A DNA stretch of 64,000 nt from Haberlea rhodopensis (lineage: Eukaryota; Streptophyta; Magnoliopsida; Lamiales; Gesneriaceae). This document shows positions 36,730-49,380 of this stretch, in pieces. Every line of letters starts with the position of its first letter. Within the stretch, counting starts at the first letter, position 1. Made by a program: the position numbers and the translations under genes. The notes beneath the pieces are model-generated. The model was not told the origin of the DNA. It saw nothing but the letters and a program-made list of their open reading frames with translations, and searched no databases. The DNA lies in NCBI GenBank assembly GCA_907163345.1, contig CAJQUN010000052.1, forward strand, positions 1,550,001 through 1,614,000. The letters run 5' to 3'.

Positions 36730-39260
36730 CAATCGTAAAATTCTAAAAATATCATATATTTACTTTAGTAATAGCTACGAGATAAAAAAATAATATCGAA
36801 AGATTATCTATTAACTTTCCAACTTAATTCTCAATTTTTCACCAATTTTTTTTCTTCCGAAAATATGTGCGATAGTTTTTTCTCTTTCCCATAGAATATC
36901 ATATTTAAATCAAATATAAAAATTTAGTATACATATATAATATATAAAATTTAAAATTCATTACATACACAACGCGTATGCGTAGACCACTAATATTATT
37001 AAAACAAGAGTTCTAGTCAATTAATTCGAGTTTTAAAATAAGTTGATTTTTTTTTCTTAAGAGAAAATAAGATATAATTAAAGAAAATGAAATAAAGTAC
37101 AAAATTTTATTAAAAAATTAATCCCACATAATATATTATATATTAAAAACTTAATTTATATTATTAGTATTAGATGGAAGTGCATACTAAGGCCATATAC
37201 AACAACAAACTTCAATTTAACGCAGCTTTGCAACAAAATAGCGCAAATATTGCACCAAATACAAAACACATCAACACATCTACTTCAAACTTACTCTATA
37301 AAAAAATATTTCCCTAGAATATTCTTTTTAAACAATTGAATAATTTAAAACAATAAATAATAATGTTATTTATAACAAAATTAAATAAATAAATAATGTT
37401 ATTTTAAAAAAAACCAAAAAACAAATAAAAATGTATCTCTAATCAAAGAACTAAAGGTATCTTCAGAAAAATGCTAAAAATGGACCCAGCATTACCTACA
37501 CTTTATCCATTTTCATCCTCCCATTTACAATTATATTATTTAATCTAACTTCTCATTTCCTTGCTTCAAATCATAAAAACAGCTACACTAATAAAAACAA
37601 GCAACTTTGATATAAAATAATGAGATATTTATAATATAAATTATTTTAAAAATAAAATAAAATATATAATATAATTCATGTAACAAATTAGCATACCAAT
37701 GGACATTTCTTTTTATTTTGAGTACAAAACTGTAATTATATTAGACAAAAAAACAAGTACAAAACAAGACGGATAAACACATGTAAATACAAGCGTCAAT
37801 TCTTACTAAGACTAATACATATCGAAAAAGATGGGAACTACAAAGTTCGATTGGAGAACGAATAGATCGAAACACCACAAAAGTACAAAAGCTTGACCTG
37901 AATAGTGTAGGAACAACCAAAACCAAAACAGGTCCCTCAAACCATAAGATAGAGCATGTGGTCGAACATGAGAACTATCTTTCGAATGAGCCGAAGGAAT
38001 GAAGATTGGTAAACGTGAGACAATAACTGATAAAGGGTCGACAAACGAGCAAGTTCTCGTAACCAAATCTCGCAATGGATTCCATCGACCAAGGCACATC
38101 ACTGGATGGCGCACAAAATCGAGAGTCCTAGTAGTCATTACCAAACGGTACCCCAACAGTGAAGTCGAACATTAGAACCACTCACAATTAGTCAAAATAG
38201 TATTCTTGGACTAAATGGCCGTACAACCGAGGGCTTCTTGGACTAAACACCACATAATAACACAATCACACAATATAAGTAACATAAGATGATGTTAAAC
38301 AAAAGGGGAGAAGCAGCATGAATAACCATTCGTGGGGAAGTGAATGACTATCATCCTCCCAATCGACAGGCGCTTCGGCGGAGGGACCTCATGGTGTGCG
38401 GCAGGGTTGCAAAGCAACCACCGCAACTGGAAAAGATACATCGAAGGATGAAGCGAAACCACTGGCTCGGCTCGCACCGTCTCAACCTGAGCACGGAACA
38501 GAAAACCCACCGCAATAGTATCTAGACATAGGAGAAGTGTAATAAAAACTCAATGAGTCAACGCAATGACCCGGTAGAAAGTCCCAATTAGATGCATAAC
38601 AACCTCATACCCCCGATAGATTCAAAGCATCACAACCAAAAAAAAAAGAGAAAACCCCAAAATTATCTGTATTGGATCCTACATAAAAAAATGAGATATT
38701 GATAAATCTAGATCATTCATCTAATATTTGAAGTAGTGTCCACGAGATAATCAAGAATAATCCGATAAGGGCTCTTTATACAGTGAAGATCGTACGATAT
38801 ACAAAGCATTGGGGGAAATTATTGGCCAGTTTTAGCCGTTAGATACGATAAAATTTCACATTTTACGTAAAAATAGGAGTTGACTATCCTCTACTGACGC
38901 AGTCAATAAGAACAGGAAATTAAATATATTGCAATTGGTGACTATTAAATATTTAAAACCATTTAAAATAATAATCGAGATTAATATAAGTTGTCTGGCT
39001 TTATTTTTTTAAATATGGGTGAGATAAGTATGTGTTGTATATAAGGTGAGACCTAAAAGCACAACCCTTCTTGAATTTAAATATTTATTATAAAGAGATC
39101 TCTTAATGTCGAAATTCATATTTATCTTGAATAACAAATATGTCATGCAATAATCATAGTTTTATAGTAAAAAATATTTTCAACTCTAATTTTTTAAAGC
39201 ATATATAACATACATCTAAATATTTCATATGCAAAAAATGTATATTTTATCTTAAAAGAC
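36730..39260. other. Intergenic region without recognisable genes
   Basis: Very AT-rich to 37.7 kb. The part 37.8-38.6 kb is less AT-rich and open in short frames, but none shows a known motif, so it may be an old transposon remnant. No RNA gene was seen. Confidence 0.45.
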
Positions 39261-39265
39261 ATTAT

Positions 39266-39426
39266 ATATGGAGCTGAATGTTGGGCTATGAACCAAAAAC
39301 ACGAGTAAATGATTAGAGTCGTAGAGACGAGGATGTTAAGGTAGATGTGGGGACTTACAGAGATGGTAATACTGTAGATGAAGTTGGAGTTGTGTCTATT
39401 GAGGATAAAATTATAAAATATACGAT
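39266..39426 (+). pseudogene. Relic of an RTE-type LINE reverse transcriptase C-terminus
   Basis: A single frame reads YGAECWAMNQKHE, stop, MIRVVETRMLR, stop, MWGLTEM, and later IRLRWC. This follows the plant RTE pattern YGxECW...MRMLRWMxG...LRWFGH. Several stops show that it is long dead. Confidence 0.75.
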
Positions 39427-39429
39427 TAA

Positions 39430-41480
39430 GATGGTGTGTGCAACCAATAAATGACTCAATTAGACAATAAATAAATGTTTTGGTTATTTATTGGTTAAAA
39501 TGTATCTATTAGTGAAGTCAATTGATTCTTGAAAATCAATTTATATTCATGACCTAGTCAATTTTGACTAAGAACACGTCTTACAGGTTTAATTATATTA
39601 TTCAATCTAAATTTTTAAGGGCAAATGAGAAGTTATTGATTTCAAATTTTTTTGTTATGGTTACGGGAGCTTGTTCATTTGTCTGTACTGATCAATTGAT
39701 GTCTCTCTTCTATTATTATTGTTATCTTCACATTTCATGGAACGTAGTTGCATCTCTCTTTGATCTTGGTGTATTTTATATTATGGTTGTAGTTTTCGTT
39801 ATTGTCGGCACACGACCAAATGTTGTATCTTCTGCCACTTGTTCTGGTTTATAATATATGATCTTTTCGTAAAAATAATAAAATTGAACAATAATTCCTA
39901 ATAATATAATAATGAATAGAAACAAAGAAAAGGTGCATATTAAAAAAAAAACACAATGAAGAGGGGAACTAAATCTTTCAGTTTTCTCCTATAAAAATGG
40001 CACCGGAAAGAACAGATAAATTTAAAGATTAACCAATATTTTAACTTTAAAAACAAATAAATAAAAATCTTATTTTAATACTTTAATGACTCTTTAAACC
40101 AAAGTTGAATAAAAGCGTAAACAAGATTTTGAAAAAAAACTTAATCATGGTTGCGTTATTAAGCGACCAAAACAAGAACTAATTGGGTTATTGGATAGAA
40201 CAACACTTTGACTTTTTTGCCAATTTAAACACAAATTTATTTTGTTTTAACTTTTTTTGATTAAGAATTACTCTTTAAATTGTTTTTTTATGAGCATAGG
40301 AAGTATATTTATGTTTGAACATAATAGTAAAAATGACGTTTTTTTTATTTTTTTATTTTTTAAAAAAACTGAAACTAAAGCTCTAAAATTTTGGGCTTTT
40401 CCCCGACTTCAGGTTTTCTACATGCGTTTTAGAAATATTGTGTGCTGAGAATCAAATAATTTTCCATGTTGAGATTGTAATAAAAACGTGATACTTCAAC
40501 TATTGTATGATTTAAAGATTTGAGTTGTAAATTTACCACTTGATGTAACTTTTTTGTAAAGCGGCAATGACTTAATCCTATAATTGGTATCATAATAAAG
40601 ATCGTGTATTCAATTTCCATGAGTTTGCAAGGTATTGTAATTATTGAGAAGAATAACGACCAAAACGTGATGGTTAAACTGATGTACAATCTAAAATATT
40701 CGAGGTACGTCACTACCATCAGCGACATCATTAAGTAAAATAAGAAATATTTGCTCCTACATGTAAAATAATATTTTAAAGAAGAAGATATTTAGGCTCC
40801 CATTTCCACTAACCAAAAGTGAAAAATGCAAATAATATTTGAAATTTAGAGATTAAAACAAAAAATATATATTTATTTACACACTTCTATCTATCCTACT
40901 TAGCGTGTGGTTAACGTTTCCTCAATTTACCAAATGTCATTTTGATCTAATTATAGATTGAATACATCAGATTAAAAAAAAAACAGATTTTGAGTGTTTT
41001 AAATCATTGCTTCTGCTATTACTTATCTAAAAATAAGCAGAAAAAAAAAACAAAAGCATAGAAGCAGGTCATCACATGCTTTTGACTGCTTTAAGTTGTT
41101 TGGTGTCAATTTTGTAATTAATTGAAGTTTATTAAACTGTTTTTTTATTTTAATAGCAAACACTCAATGTTTTTGCTTAATAATAACGTTTTCCAACATC
41201 AGTCTGGCCGGATCAATCTGGTGCACCCTAAATACGTGTACTTTGATAAATATAGATATAAAATAGCGAAACAACTATAAAAATATATAAATTTGTTTTA
41301 AAAAAAGATTCGGATCTTTTATCAGTAATTATAAATCAATGTTTGGATACTCTTTATTAATATAGACAATCATTTGTACAGCGACGTAAGATTTTGACAA
41401 TGAAATTCAAGATGTTCAAGACATCTCGAATTATAAAGGGAATTTAAAAAAAAAAAGATTTCTCTATCATTTAGTAAACT
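39430..41480. other. Intergenic AT-rich DNA
   Basis: Long A/T runs and short chance ORFs only. No gene or element could be supported. Confidence 0.45.
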
Positions 41481-41494
41481 TGTATCAATGACTC

Positions 41495-41665
41495 CCCTAA
41501 TGGCAAAACGGGCTGATCGTGCCAATACGGCCGGTGCAAGTGGCTTATATGGGCAAAGCTTCTCATATAAAAAAAATGAATATGAGTCGTGTCGACCCAC
41601 GAGCCACTCAGTGAAGGTCAACCGTTTTGAAGGCCCAATCCATATGTTTTGCCATCTCTACTCAC
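41495..41665. mobile_element. hAT-like MITE (candidate)
   Basis: Inverted ends are ATGGCAAAACGGGC on the left and GTTTTGCCATCTCT on the right, a terminal sequence common in plant hAT-type elements. About 170 bp, non-coding. I could not settle the 8-bp target duplication. Confidence 0.5.
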
Positions 41666-42911
41666 CTACAATTATATAGTAATTGCGAATGAAAAGCCAG
41701 TCTACTGCAAGTATTTGCATTGGATACTCTTCAAAACATGCAAGTCATGGTCATCTGATTAAGTTTCACGCATTTTTGTTATCACTATTACAACTACAAT
41801 ATTTAGGAGAGGGGGAACTCGATCTCTTGTCAACATGAGGAGGTCTGGTGACAAACCACCAGATGGCTGGCTGGTTGTCAATTTACACGCATTAAATACG
41901 AAGCAAGTAGCGTTCTGCTGATACAAAATTAAAAACACCAGCAATTATTACACTGCAATATTTGCTTAAATGATGGACCTAAGTATAAGGAGGTGATATC
42001 AATATAATACATATCAATATAATACATATCTTGTGCAATTTGTAAAATTAATCTGTTTGTTCTCTAAATTTTTGGGGTTATGTTTTCTACAGTTGTTTTC
42101 CAAAAAAGACAGCCAAATGGAAAAATCTTGTTCGTACATTACATAGACCTCGATTTTAAAAGTCGTGTTTTCCTAGTGAGTTGGTATTTTTCAAATTTGA
42201 TCAATTTAAGTGGATATTCGGACTCTATTACGGAAAGTCTTTGAATACACATGTATCTCAAAATCTGTATCAAGTAAATAGAAATTAATATGTAAAAAAT
42301 TATAGTTAAAATGCAGAAGCCCACTGGAACCATGGGCGGAGCCATCCTATGAGTTAGGTTGGGCTCCAGTCCCATATAAAATATTGAAAAAAATTAGTGT
42401 TTATTTTTAGAAAGTTTTTTTAGCCAAAGTAGCTCTTTAGTCTTATTTAGTCTGGTCAGCTCCAATTAATTTTAAATTCCGACTCCGCTCCTGATTGAAA
42501 CTAGTGTCTCTAAATAGTGGTCTTTGTATCTTGGCAAAAAATTACTAAGAATCATCAGTTTAGTAATGAAAAAATATGTTTTAATAACAAAGGGTTCAAC
42601 TATTGACTCAACCAAATAAATTTGTACACGTACTTTGCTAAAATTTCTGCAGCCATTTCACTTGTTCCCAAAATAAATATCTATATTTTGCTCAACAAAA
42701 TCTGGTGCATCCAAGGAGAAAGTCGGGAAAAGGACGAATATGATAGATAGTCATTCATATTCATATTTCTCACATTTTTAAATGTTGGTCTAAATATGTT
42801 TTTCCCCAAATTATCAACAGATTTATAATCAAAACTTGTGGTACAAAATCTTATGGGTGTGTATTTTAGGAAAGTAGCAAGCAAAAACAACAAATGACTT
42901 TGTATTATAAA
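41666..42911. other. Intergenic DNA with possible weak transposon ends
   Basis: No gene. GGGCGGAGCC at about 42334 and CCGACTCCGCTCC at about 42479 could be inverted ends of a small element, but the match is poor. Confidence 0.35.
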
Positions 42912-43404
42912 TGTCGAGGCGAGATTTAGAATCTTTTTCCTTAAGACAATATTGCCCCGCTAAGGTGCTAACGGTTTACGTTGACAATTTGTCTCCCAAG
43001 ATACAATGACTATGATTTGTGATAGGAACATTCCAAATCACAAATCATTTAAACCACAAAGGTCTAAAAACGCTCAACCATAACAATGATGAAAACTCAC
43101 AAAATTACTCAAATTTTGATCTTCAAATATGATGTGAATTTCGAAATTCCATACTCAATTCAAGTGAGGGAATCTTATTTATAGTATGTCAAGAGTTATG
43201 TCCCAAAAGACACCATTTGGAGGCACCCTATCGCCAAAATTCGCACTCTAAACGTGAATGGACTCATCATTTCACAAACAGATACAGTGCTCGATCGATC
43301 GAGCTACTATTCACAAAAGGCACGGAATTTCTAGTTCGCTCGATCGATCGAGCATATTGCTCGATCGATCGAGCATAATTTAATTCTTTACAAATTTTCC
43401 AACA
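42912..43404 (-). mobile_element. Solo LTR of a copia family with GATCGATC palindromes
   Basis: On the minus strand it starts TGTTGGAAAATTTG at 43404 and ends CTCGCCTCGACA at 42912. Its terminal 250 bp match, in opposite orientation, the LTR at 50728-51235 (shared GTGCTAACGGTT, AATTTGTCT.CCAAGATACAA and ACTATGATTTGTGATAGGA). Three copies of a CGATCGATCG palindrome lie near the start. No clean target duplication is seen. Confidence 0.7.
43288..43375. repeat. Three GCTCGATCGATCGAGC-type palindromes
   Basis: Near-perfect self-complementary 14-16-mers occur at about 43290, 43337 and 43358, inside the solo LTR. Confidence 0.9.
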
Positions 43405-43577
43405 AAACTTAGGGTTCATCACTTTGGAGTTGGGGACAAAGTGCATCAAGAAGTCATTCCCCTACAATGCATGCAGAGCATAATTTAATTATTTACACAT
43501 TTTCCAACAAAACTTAGGGTTCATCACTTGGGAGTTGGGGACAAAGTGCATCAAGAAAGTCATTCCCCTACAATGCA
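43371..43577. repeat. Tandem duplication of about 103 bp
   Basis: Two adjacent copies (43371-43473 and 43474-43577) share AGCATAATTTAATT, CCAACAAAACTTAGGGTTCA and GTGCATCAAGAA, with few differences. The repeated unit joins the first 30 bp of the solo LTR to its upstream flank. Confidence 0.88.
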
Positions 43578-44707
43578 TGCATTAATATACATTAGCCCCT
43601 AAATTTGTTCTGACCACAAAATAATATTATTGAATTAGGCTCCATTCGAGCTTCCGGCTTTGATAAAAGCTCGCTTCATCTTTGGGGAACACTCGTGTTC
43701 GAGTCCCGCGGAAAAATCTAAAAGAATTAGGCTCCATTCATGCAACCCATGCATGATTGTATTAATTAGTATCAGTGTCTTTTTGGTGCTTTACAATAAC
43801 GTCAACATCTGGGAATATGGGGTCATACACGAAGGGGGAGGACCCCCCTTTTCACGAGTTACTTCTGAGTAAATGAAAAAGCCTTTTGTAAAACAGAAAT
43901 TAAGCATGGCCAGAATTGCAGTACTTCACGTTACCATAGGCTGAGGAAGGACACAAGGCGAAATCGAAAGCATATCTCGGAGAAGAACTGAATTTGAAAT
44001 TTTTCGCAAAAAAGACATTTAAAAAAAATTTCAAATCTTTTTTATTTAAATATAAATGTTGGAACACCTTTCATCTCTTGCTCGGGTGATCTCTGCCTAA
44101 GACAAACCTTTCGAGGGATTAAAATACAGTCAGTGGTAATTTACCCTACTGCTAACAGGTACTTTACACCACTTTTGTTTGCTAAAATGGAGTGGGTTGG
44201 TTGCTAAAAACCCATTAAAATACCATCTGCTGGTGTCGGTACCTGCAGGTGGCGCGCATCTGAACTATATTTTCATTCAAATTCAAAGATTTGGTATATA
44301 CGGATTATGGACCACTATTTGTTTTAAACTTTTACTGGGGTCACAACCTAACCACTTAAAGCGACTATACAAGAAAATAAAGATGCCAAGGTCTATTTCA
44401 TAAGTTTCAAAACTTTTCCTTCTAGTAGTTTCATGTGCTGAGATGAATGATATGTTAATTTAAAATAAATAGTAAAATTTTGATTTGCACATACATACAT
44501 ATATATTTAATCCATATATGTGAAATATTGTGAAAAAAGATCAAAGAAACACTGACCTCTCCTTGTGAATTTGCATATCACTCATGGATGGTATCTTATA
44601 AATAGCATGTGTCTCCATCTCTTTTGTCTTCAAATTCAACAAAATAATTGAAGGCCACCATTGTTGTTCAACAGAGGGAAAACAGTAAAATAAAACAAAA
44701 GGGAAGA

Positions 44708-45825
44708 ATGGGTAGTTCTCACACCAAAGGCAAGAGCAGCCAAACTGAAAAGGTGGTGGAGAACTTGAAAAAAAAGTGAGGCTTCTCCAAGGGGAGATCA
44801 ATGAGATGATGAGCATTAGAGAGAGAGAAAACCAATTTTACGAGCGCGAGTCGATCTTTTTCGAGCTCAAGCAAGCGGAGTGGAAGAGGGAAAGGAGAAG
44901 ATTGAAGGTGGAGTTGAAGAGATTGAGAATGGCTTGTGAAGAAAAAGAAGAGATGAGGTTGAAATGCATGGAAAATAAGCGCCATGAATATGAGAATGAG
45001 TGGCAAATGGGGAGGGATGAAACTGTGGAGAAATGGAAACAGCTCTATCTTGCAGTCAAGATTGAGCTTGATGATCTTATTCAGAGGACTCATAGAGGTA
45101 AATATTAAAAGAAATATTAAGGTATTAGATCAATTTAATATGCTTCGTTTGATACTTCCACATTCTTTTTTCAATCGACGATATTTGTTTGGATTGAAGG
45201 ATTTGGAGTAAATATAGTGTTCATAATTTTTTTTAACATTCGGGAGGAGGTTTTGTTAAAGTGGGTCTCGAACCAAAATCATCCCAATAAATGAGATAAA
45301 TGGTGCCACTAGGGCAAGATGCCCTACGCTAGTGTCCATAATTTTATTTACATTGTTAAAATGAGAACCAATCATTATTATGAGAGTATGAAACAAACGT
45401 TAGTACCGATCTTGGTCTAGTTAAGATTGTTCTCCATTGATTGGACTAATTTGAGTTTTAAAGCTTCCAGTCATCTTGAGTTCGTTCTTTCTTGTATGAC
45501 ATCAGGTTTTGGAGACCCACGTCTCTTCACCTACTTGAATCGGATTTGAATCCAAACCCGTTCTTAACTCATTTATTTACACTATTGTTCTTTAGAAGAA
45601 AGAATGAGTTGGAAAACAAAGGAAGAAGACATATTGGTGGACTTGAAGAAGGAACTTAAATCCAAAGAAGAGAAAAATGATATTCTACAAGCAAAGTTAG
45701 GATCAATGGAGGATCAAGAATCCAATAGGGAAAGAGAGATGGACATATTAAGACAAGGCTTGAGAATTATTAGCCACAAGAAGAGAGGAACAACCTTGGC
45801 CAGAGGTGTCAATCAAGAAATTTAG
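44708..45825 (+). CDS. Plant coiled-coil protein of unknown function, two exons, frameshifted
   Basis: Exon 1 is 44708-45097 and exon 2 is 45596-45825, with a GT-AG intron in matching phase (HRG|gtaa...tttag|AAGAAAG gives THREERMSW). The protein (about 200 residues) is almost all heptad-rich helix: ENQFYERESIFFELKQAEWK, ETVEKWKQLYLAVKIELDDL and a second helix ending LRQGLRIISHKK. It begins MGSSHTKGKSSQTEK, which may be an N-myristoylation start. The frame from this ATG breaks in a run of eight A at about 44767, where the next codon would be a stop; the long frame follows in another phase. The break is either a sequencing or assembly indel or a true mutation. I know similar plant proteins only as uncharacterised. 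The intron carries a copy of the SINE-like repeat. Confidence 0.75.
45281..45432 (-). repeat. SINE-like repeat, copy 1
   Basis: It nearly matches 48452-48603 in the same orientation. Read on the minus strand it has CTAGTGGCACC and GGTTCGAGACC, which look like tRNA-type A and B boxes. It lies in the intron of the coiled-coil gene. Confidence 0.6.
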
Positions 45826-46499
45826 GCATGTGAAACCACTTGTCCTATTTTGTTATAATCAAATGTAATTTAGTTTAATGTTGTCTTTTAAGGTCACTTA
45901 ATCAAAAGTAAATCATGGTTATTTTGTTTACTTCGAATTAACAGTTGTTCTTTAGGATACAAAATCAAGCCCTTATGTGTCTCGTGAACCAGAGAGATTA
46001 TATCGGAAAATTCTTATATGCACCCGCATTCCATGCACCAACACACATGAACATGTATCTATATGTATATATATGTCTGCATGTGTCTTGGTACTTGTAG
46101 GACTCGGTCCATACAAGAATAACTCGATTGTAACTCTTTTTTTATTTTTTATAACATGGCTATAAAATCAATATAAGCAAATTTTTTTGAAATTGTTAAA
46201 TAATTTGTTGAATGAGCCGAATCCAACTACCGAATTCCATATGCTATATTATATATGAAAAGCTTTATCCAAATATCTTCGCAAGCCTTTGCATTTATAT
46301 ATAAAAAAATCAAATGAAATCCAAAATCAAAAATATATTATTCACTTCAAAATCAAAGTAAATCTGCCTTTCACTCATCATATATTATTTTATTATTTAA
46401 ACTAATGAACAAAACATGTTATTTCATTATAAGTAAAATTAACACACTAACCCAAAACTAAGTTTATAATATGATACATCAAAATATTATTCGAAACCC

Positions 46500-48460
46500 A
46501 TATAAATATAATTTATGTATATAAATGTTGTGAATTCCCTAAATTCATCCCCAGGATCTGCACATTTTATGGGAAAATAAAGCAACAGAGAATAATAACG
46601 ATACAAGGATTTAACGTGTAAAACTCCCAAATCATGAGAAAAACCACAATGACTAGAGAAAAATATAGTATATGTAGATCTGACCACGGTTCAGAACCGT
46701 CGGTAAGACGATTCAAAACACCTCGACTCATAACTTTAACCTTCCTTGACGGTTCCGGTTACGATCATGAACCTCCAGTTACGGTTACGGTTTGACCCTT
46801 TCTTTTCTAAAAAAAATTAAAAATATAATTAAAATTTGAAAAAAATAAGTATTTAATTGTGTTTTCCTCCATGGATTAAACATAAAAATAAATTCAAGCT
46901 CAAATAATCAAAATATGTAAGATTATTTGTTTGATTAATATATATAAATTATAACACTCTATTTAGATCAATAAGACTCTTATAGCTTAGTGGTTGAAGC
47001 TAATTATTTCATGAGTTCAAATCTATACCATAAATATATTTTAAATTTAAAAATATTAAAATAAACCCTTTGAACCATCGGTTAACCGACAGTTCATGGG
47101 TTAGAAACTTATGAAATAGGTCGGTTACGGGTCCGACCCTTCGAACCGTTGAACTGGTTAACCGGCATGTTGACCATGTTCCAGGTCAGGGCCGGTTAAT
47201 GGTCATTTATGACCTTGATCGGGTCTAACTATATGAAAATTTATTACAGCCACACAATTTTCATTCTCACCCCAAACACATACCAAAGCTTTTCAACTAG
47301 CCACACTTTATAACTCGCATCTCCTCCCTTTATAGAAAGAAATTTGATAAAATCTTTTATGATGTGGAAGCTCGGTCAAAGCTGCAACCACGAGTATACT
47401 AAGAATTTTACAATATTCTACAACAAGAAAAGAATTTTCTTAAAGGCAAAAGTTGCGACAAGCTATTGACTGGCGCACTTAAAACGTAAGGTTTAAACCT
47501 TCTTTTATAGCCAAATTAATTGTCTCTTTTATTTTCCCACCTGATGTGGGACGGAAGAGGAACAATTCCAACAAATGTCCACTTCTGGCTTTGTCGTCCC
47601 ACAACACTCCACATCTATGAAGATCTCCATAGATTCTGCTACCGACCAAGTAAGACAATCATAATTCTCAATGTAGAAAATTACCATGCTCCACCATAAA
47701 AATAAAAATAAAAATACTCACTCAAAATAAATCATTCCAAGCATTTCAATTCGGCATATTTCAAAAATTAACCTTGCTGAAAAATTATGGTGCAACTCCT
47801 ACGTTTTGGCTCTCCTTAAAGTTCATCAGCCATAGACATGAATTTCCATCACACACCATGTATCAATGGCAAACCAATGCCCGTGTGCAAAACGGTGGAC
47901 TCTGTAATATTACGCATCCTCTATCATGGTAACTTGGGGACAAATGGCATGATATAAGGATGTATGAGTCCTTTTTCAGAGGACATCGTGAATTTATCTC
48001 CATTTACGAATCCAGAGTAATTTGTCGAACCCACTCCAGCTTTTGTACAATTTCTTTTGATGTTGTTAGGTTGTCCACATCCCCAAAATGTTTTCTTTAC
48101 AGAGTTCTTCTTCTTCCAATCACGAGGCACCATTGCAAAATTTTCATGTGAACTATCTTCGTTACTCCCGCCAAGTCTTCTCTCTTCAGAAATAAGCTTA
48201 CTAGTAACTTCTGAGAAAATGATTTTCTCATTTTCATGAATCAATATCGGTTTCATGTGCTCAGAAACAGATGAGTCTCAAGGGTCGATCCTCATTATCA
48301 ATTTTAATTCCAATAGATTCAAGCTCTGAAACAATGACATTGAGAACATATAAATTATCTGAAATAGTAGTATCATCATTCATTCGCAGTGTATAAAACT
48401 GCTTTTCAGATACATTTGAAATTTTAATTCCAATAGTTTATAACCGAGACCATCCCAATA
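46500..48460 (-). mobile_element. Copia remnant: 3' LTR and gag fragment
   Basis: On the minus strand a polypurine-like AAGTGGACATT precedes an LTR start TGTTGGAATTG at 47575, with a TATA box GGCTATAAAAGAAGG at about 47500. Upstream on the same strand, 47924-48256 encodes a degenerate gag zinc knuckle (WGCGQPNNIKRNC, with the first C and the H lost). The pol region is absent. The LTR seems split by a CGGTT-rich insertion at 46680-47230; its far end is uncertain. Confidence 0.6.
46680..47230. mobile_element. CGGTT-rich insertion, hAT-like non-autonomous element (candidate)
   Basis: The ends are dense in GGTTCxGAACCG, GGTTAACCGxC and similar, in opposite orientations (left end near 46690-46800, right end near 47070-47220) around an AT-rich middle. 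A tRNA-like box pair (TAGCTTAGTGGT, GAGTTCAAATC) lies at 46984-47022. No coding frame. Confidence 0.4.
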
Positions 48461-48603
48461 AATGAGATAAATTGTGCCATTAGGGCAAGATGCCCTAGGC
48501 TGGTGTCCATAATTTTATTTACCTAGTTAAAATAAGAACCAACCATTATTACGAGAATATAAAACAAATAACATTAGTACTGATCTTGGCCGATTTAATT
48601 GTT
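48452..48603 (-). repeat. SINE-like repeat, copy 2
   Basis: It shares ATCCCAATAAATGAGATAAA, GGGCAAGATGCCCTA and TGTCCATAATTTTATTTAC with 45281-45432, and diverges by substitutions and small indels. Confidence 0.6.
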
Positions 48604-49042
48604 GTGAAAAATTCTCTATGCAAAACACATAAAGCTTCTTCGGCTGAGTGACTTTATAAGTTGTTAGAAAAAAATCCTTATTGAAAAAGGGTTGTGCATG
48701 CAACTAAAATGTGTTGCGTTAATGCTATAAAAGGTGCACGAAGTATTAAGTGAAATGGTAAGTCCTGACAGAGAAGTCTAGACATAATACCATGTGACAA
48801 AATGATCTCTAGTGCCATAATCTTGAGTGATTATGTGAAACCGCGGATCTGTATAATGGTTAACCGATAGATCATATAGAATGTTGAACCTTAAACGCAT
48901 TGTTGAGTTTAATGCTTAATGTATCTCCGAATTATTTATGAGTTTTGATGATCAACAAAACTTATGTTTGTTATACTAATGTGTCTACTTAGTGTACATG
49001 TTTATTGGTTGAAAAGTGGATTGTTTGAAGAAAATCAATTGT

Positions 49043-49380
49043 GCAAAGTATGGGCAGGATCGCCCCAGGCGATGACAGCCAGGAGGGACATCGCCACGCA
49101 CATCGACTGGAGCGACGCCGAGGCCCGCGCGCAGGGCGAGTTCGCCTGAGGCGATGGCTTGATTACCTGAGGCGATGCCTGGAACACCTGAGGCGATGAG
49201 TGCATCGTTTGAGGCGATGAAGATTTTTGATCAACCGAAGCTACGACATTGATTTTTGGTATGGATCCCTGAGGCTATCTGGACTTCGCCTGAGGCGATC
49301 TGTGCAATTTGGTGACCGTTGGGGCGCGGCGATGGTGATCCCCCGAGGCGATGTCCCAGGCGATCTTGGAGTGATTCAAG
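49043..49380. repeat. Array of about nine GAGGCGATG-like units
   Basis: Degenerate units of the form CGCCTGAGGCGATG recur at irregular spacing of about 15-60 bp. The unit contains the short inverted repeat TCGCCT/AGGCGA. The array lies upstream of the TATA box of the long LTR and is much richer in G and C than its surroundings. Confidence 0.88.

Noticed and set aside
38340..38525. Plus-strand 61-residue ORF in a GC-richer patch
   Set aside because: No motif and no splice support; probably transposon debris.
43288..43375. CRISPR-like array of GATC palindromes
   Set aside because: Plant nuclear context, only three units, no regular spacers; they are part of an LTR.
43637..43720. tRNA-like GTTCGAGTCCCGC (B box)
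   Set aside because: No matching acceptor stem, anticodon arm or A box at the right distance; not a tRNA gene.
46984..47022. tRNA-like A and B boxes (TAGCTTAGTGGT / GAGTTCAAATC)
   Set aside because: The boxes are too close and no cloverleaf forms. At most a SINE scrap inside a larger repeat.
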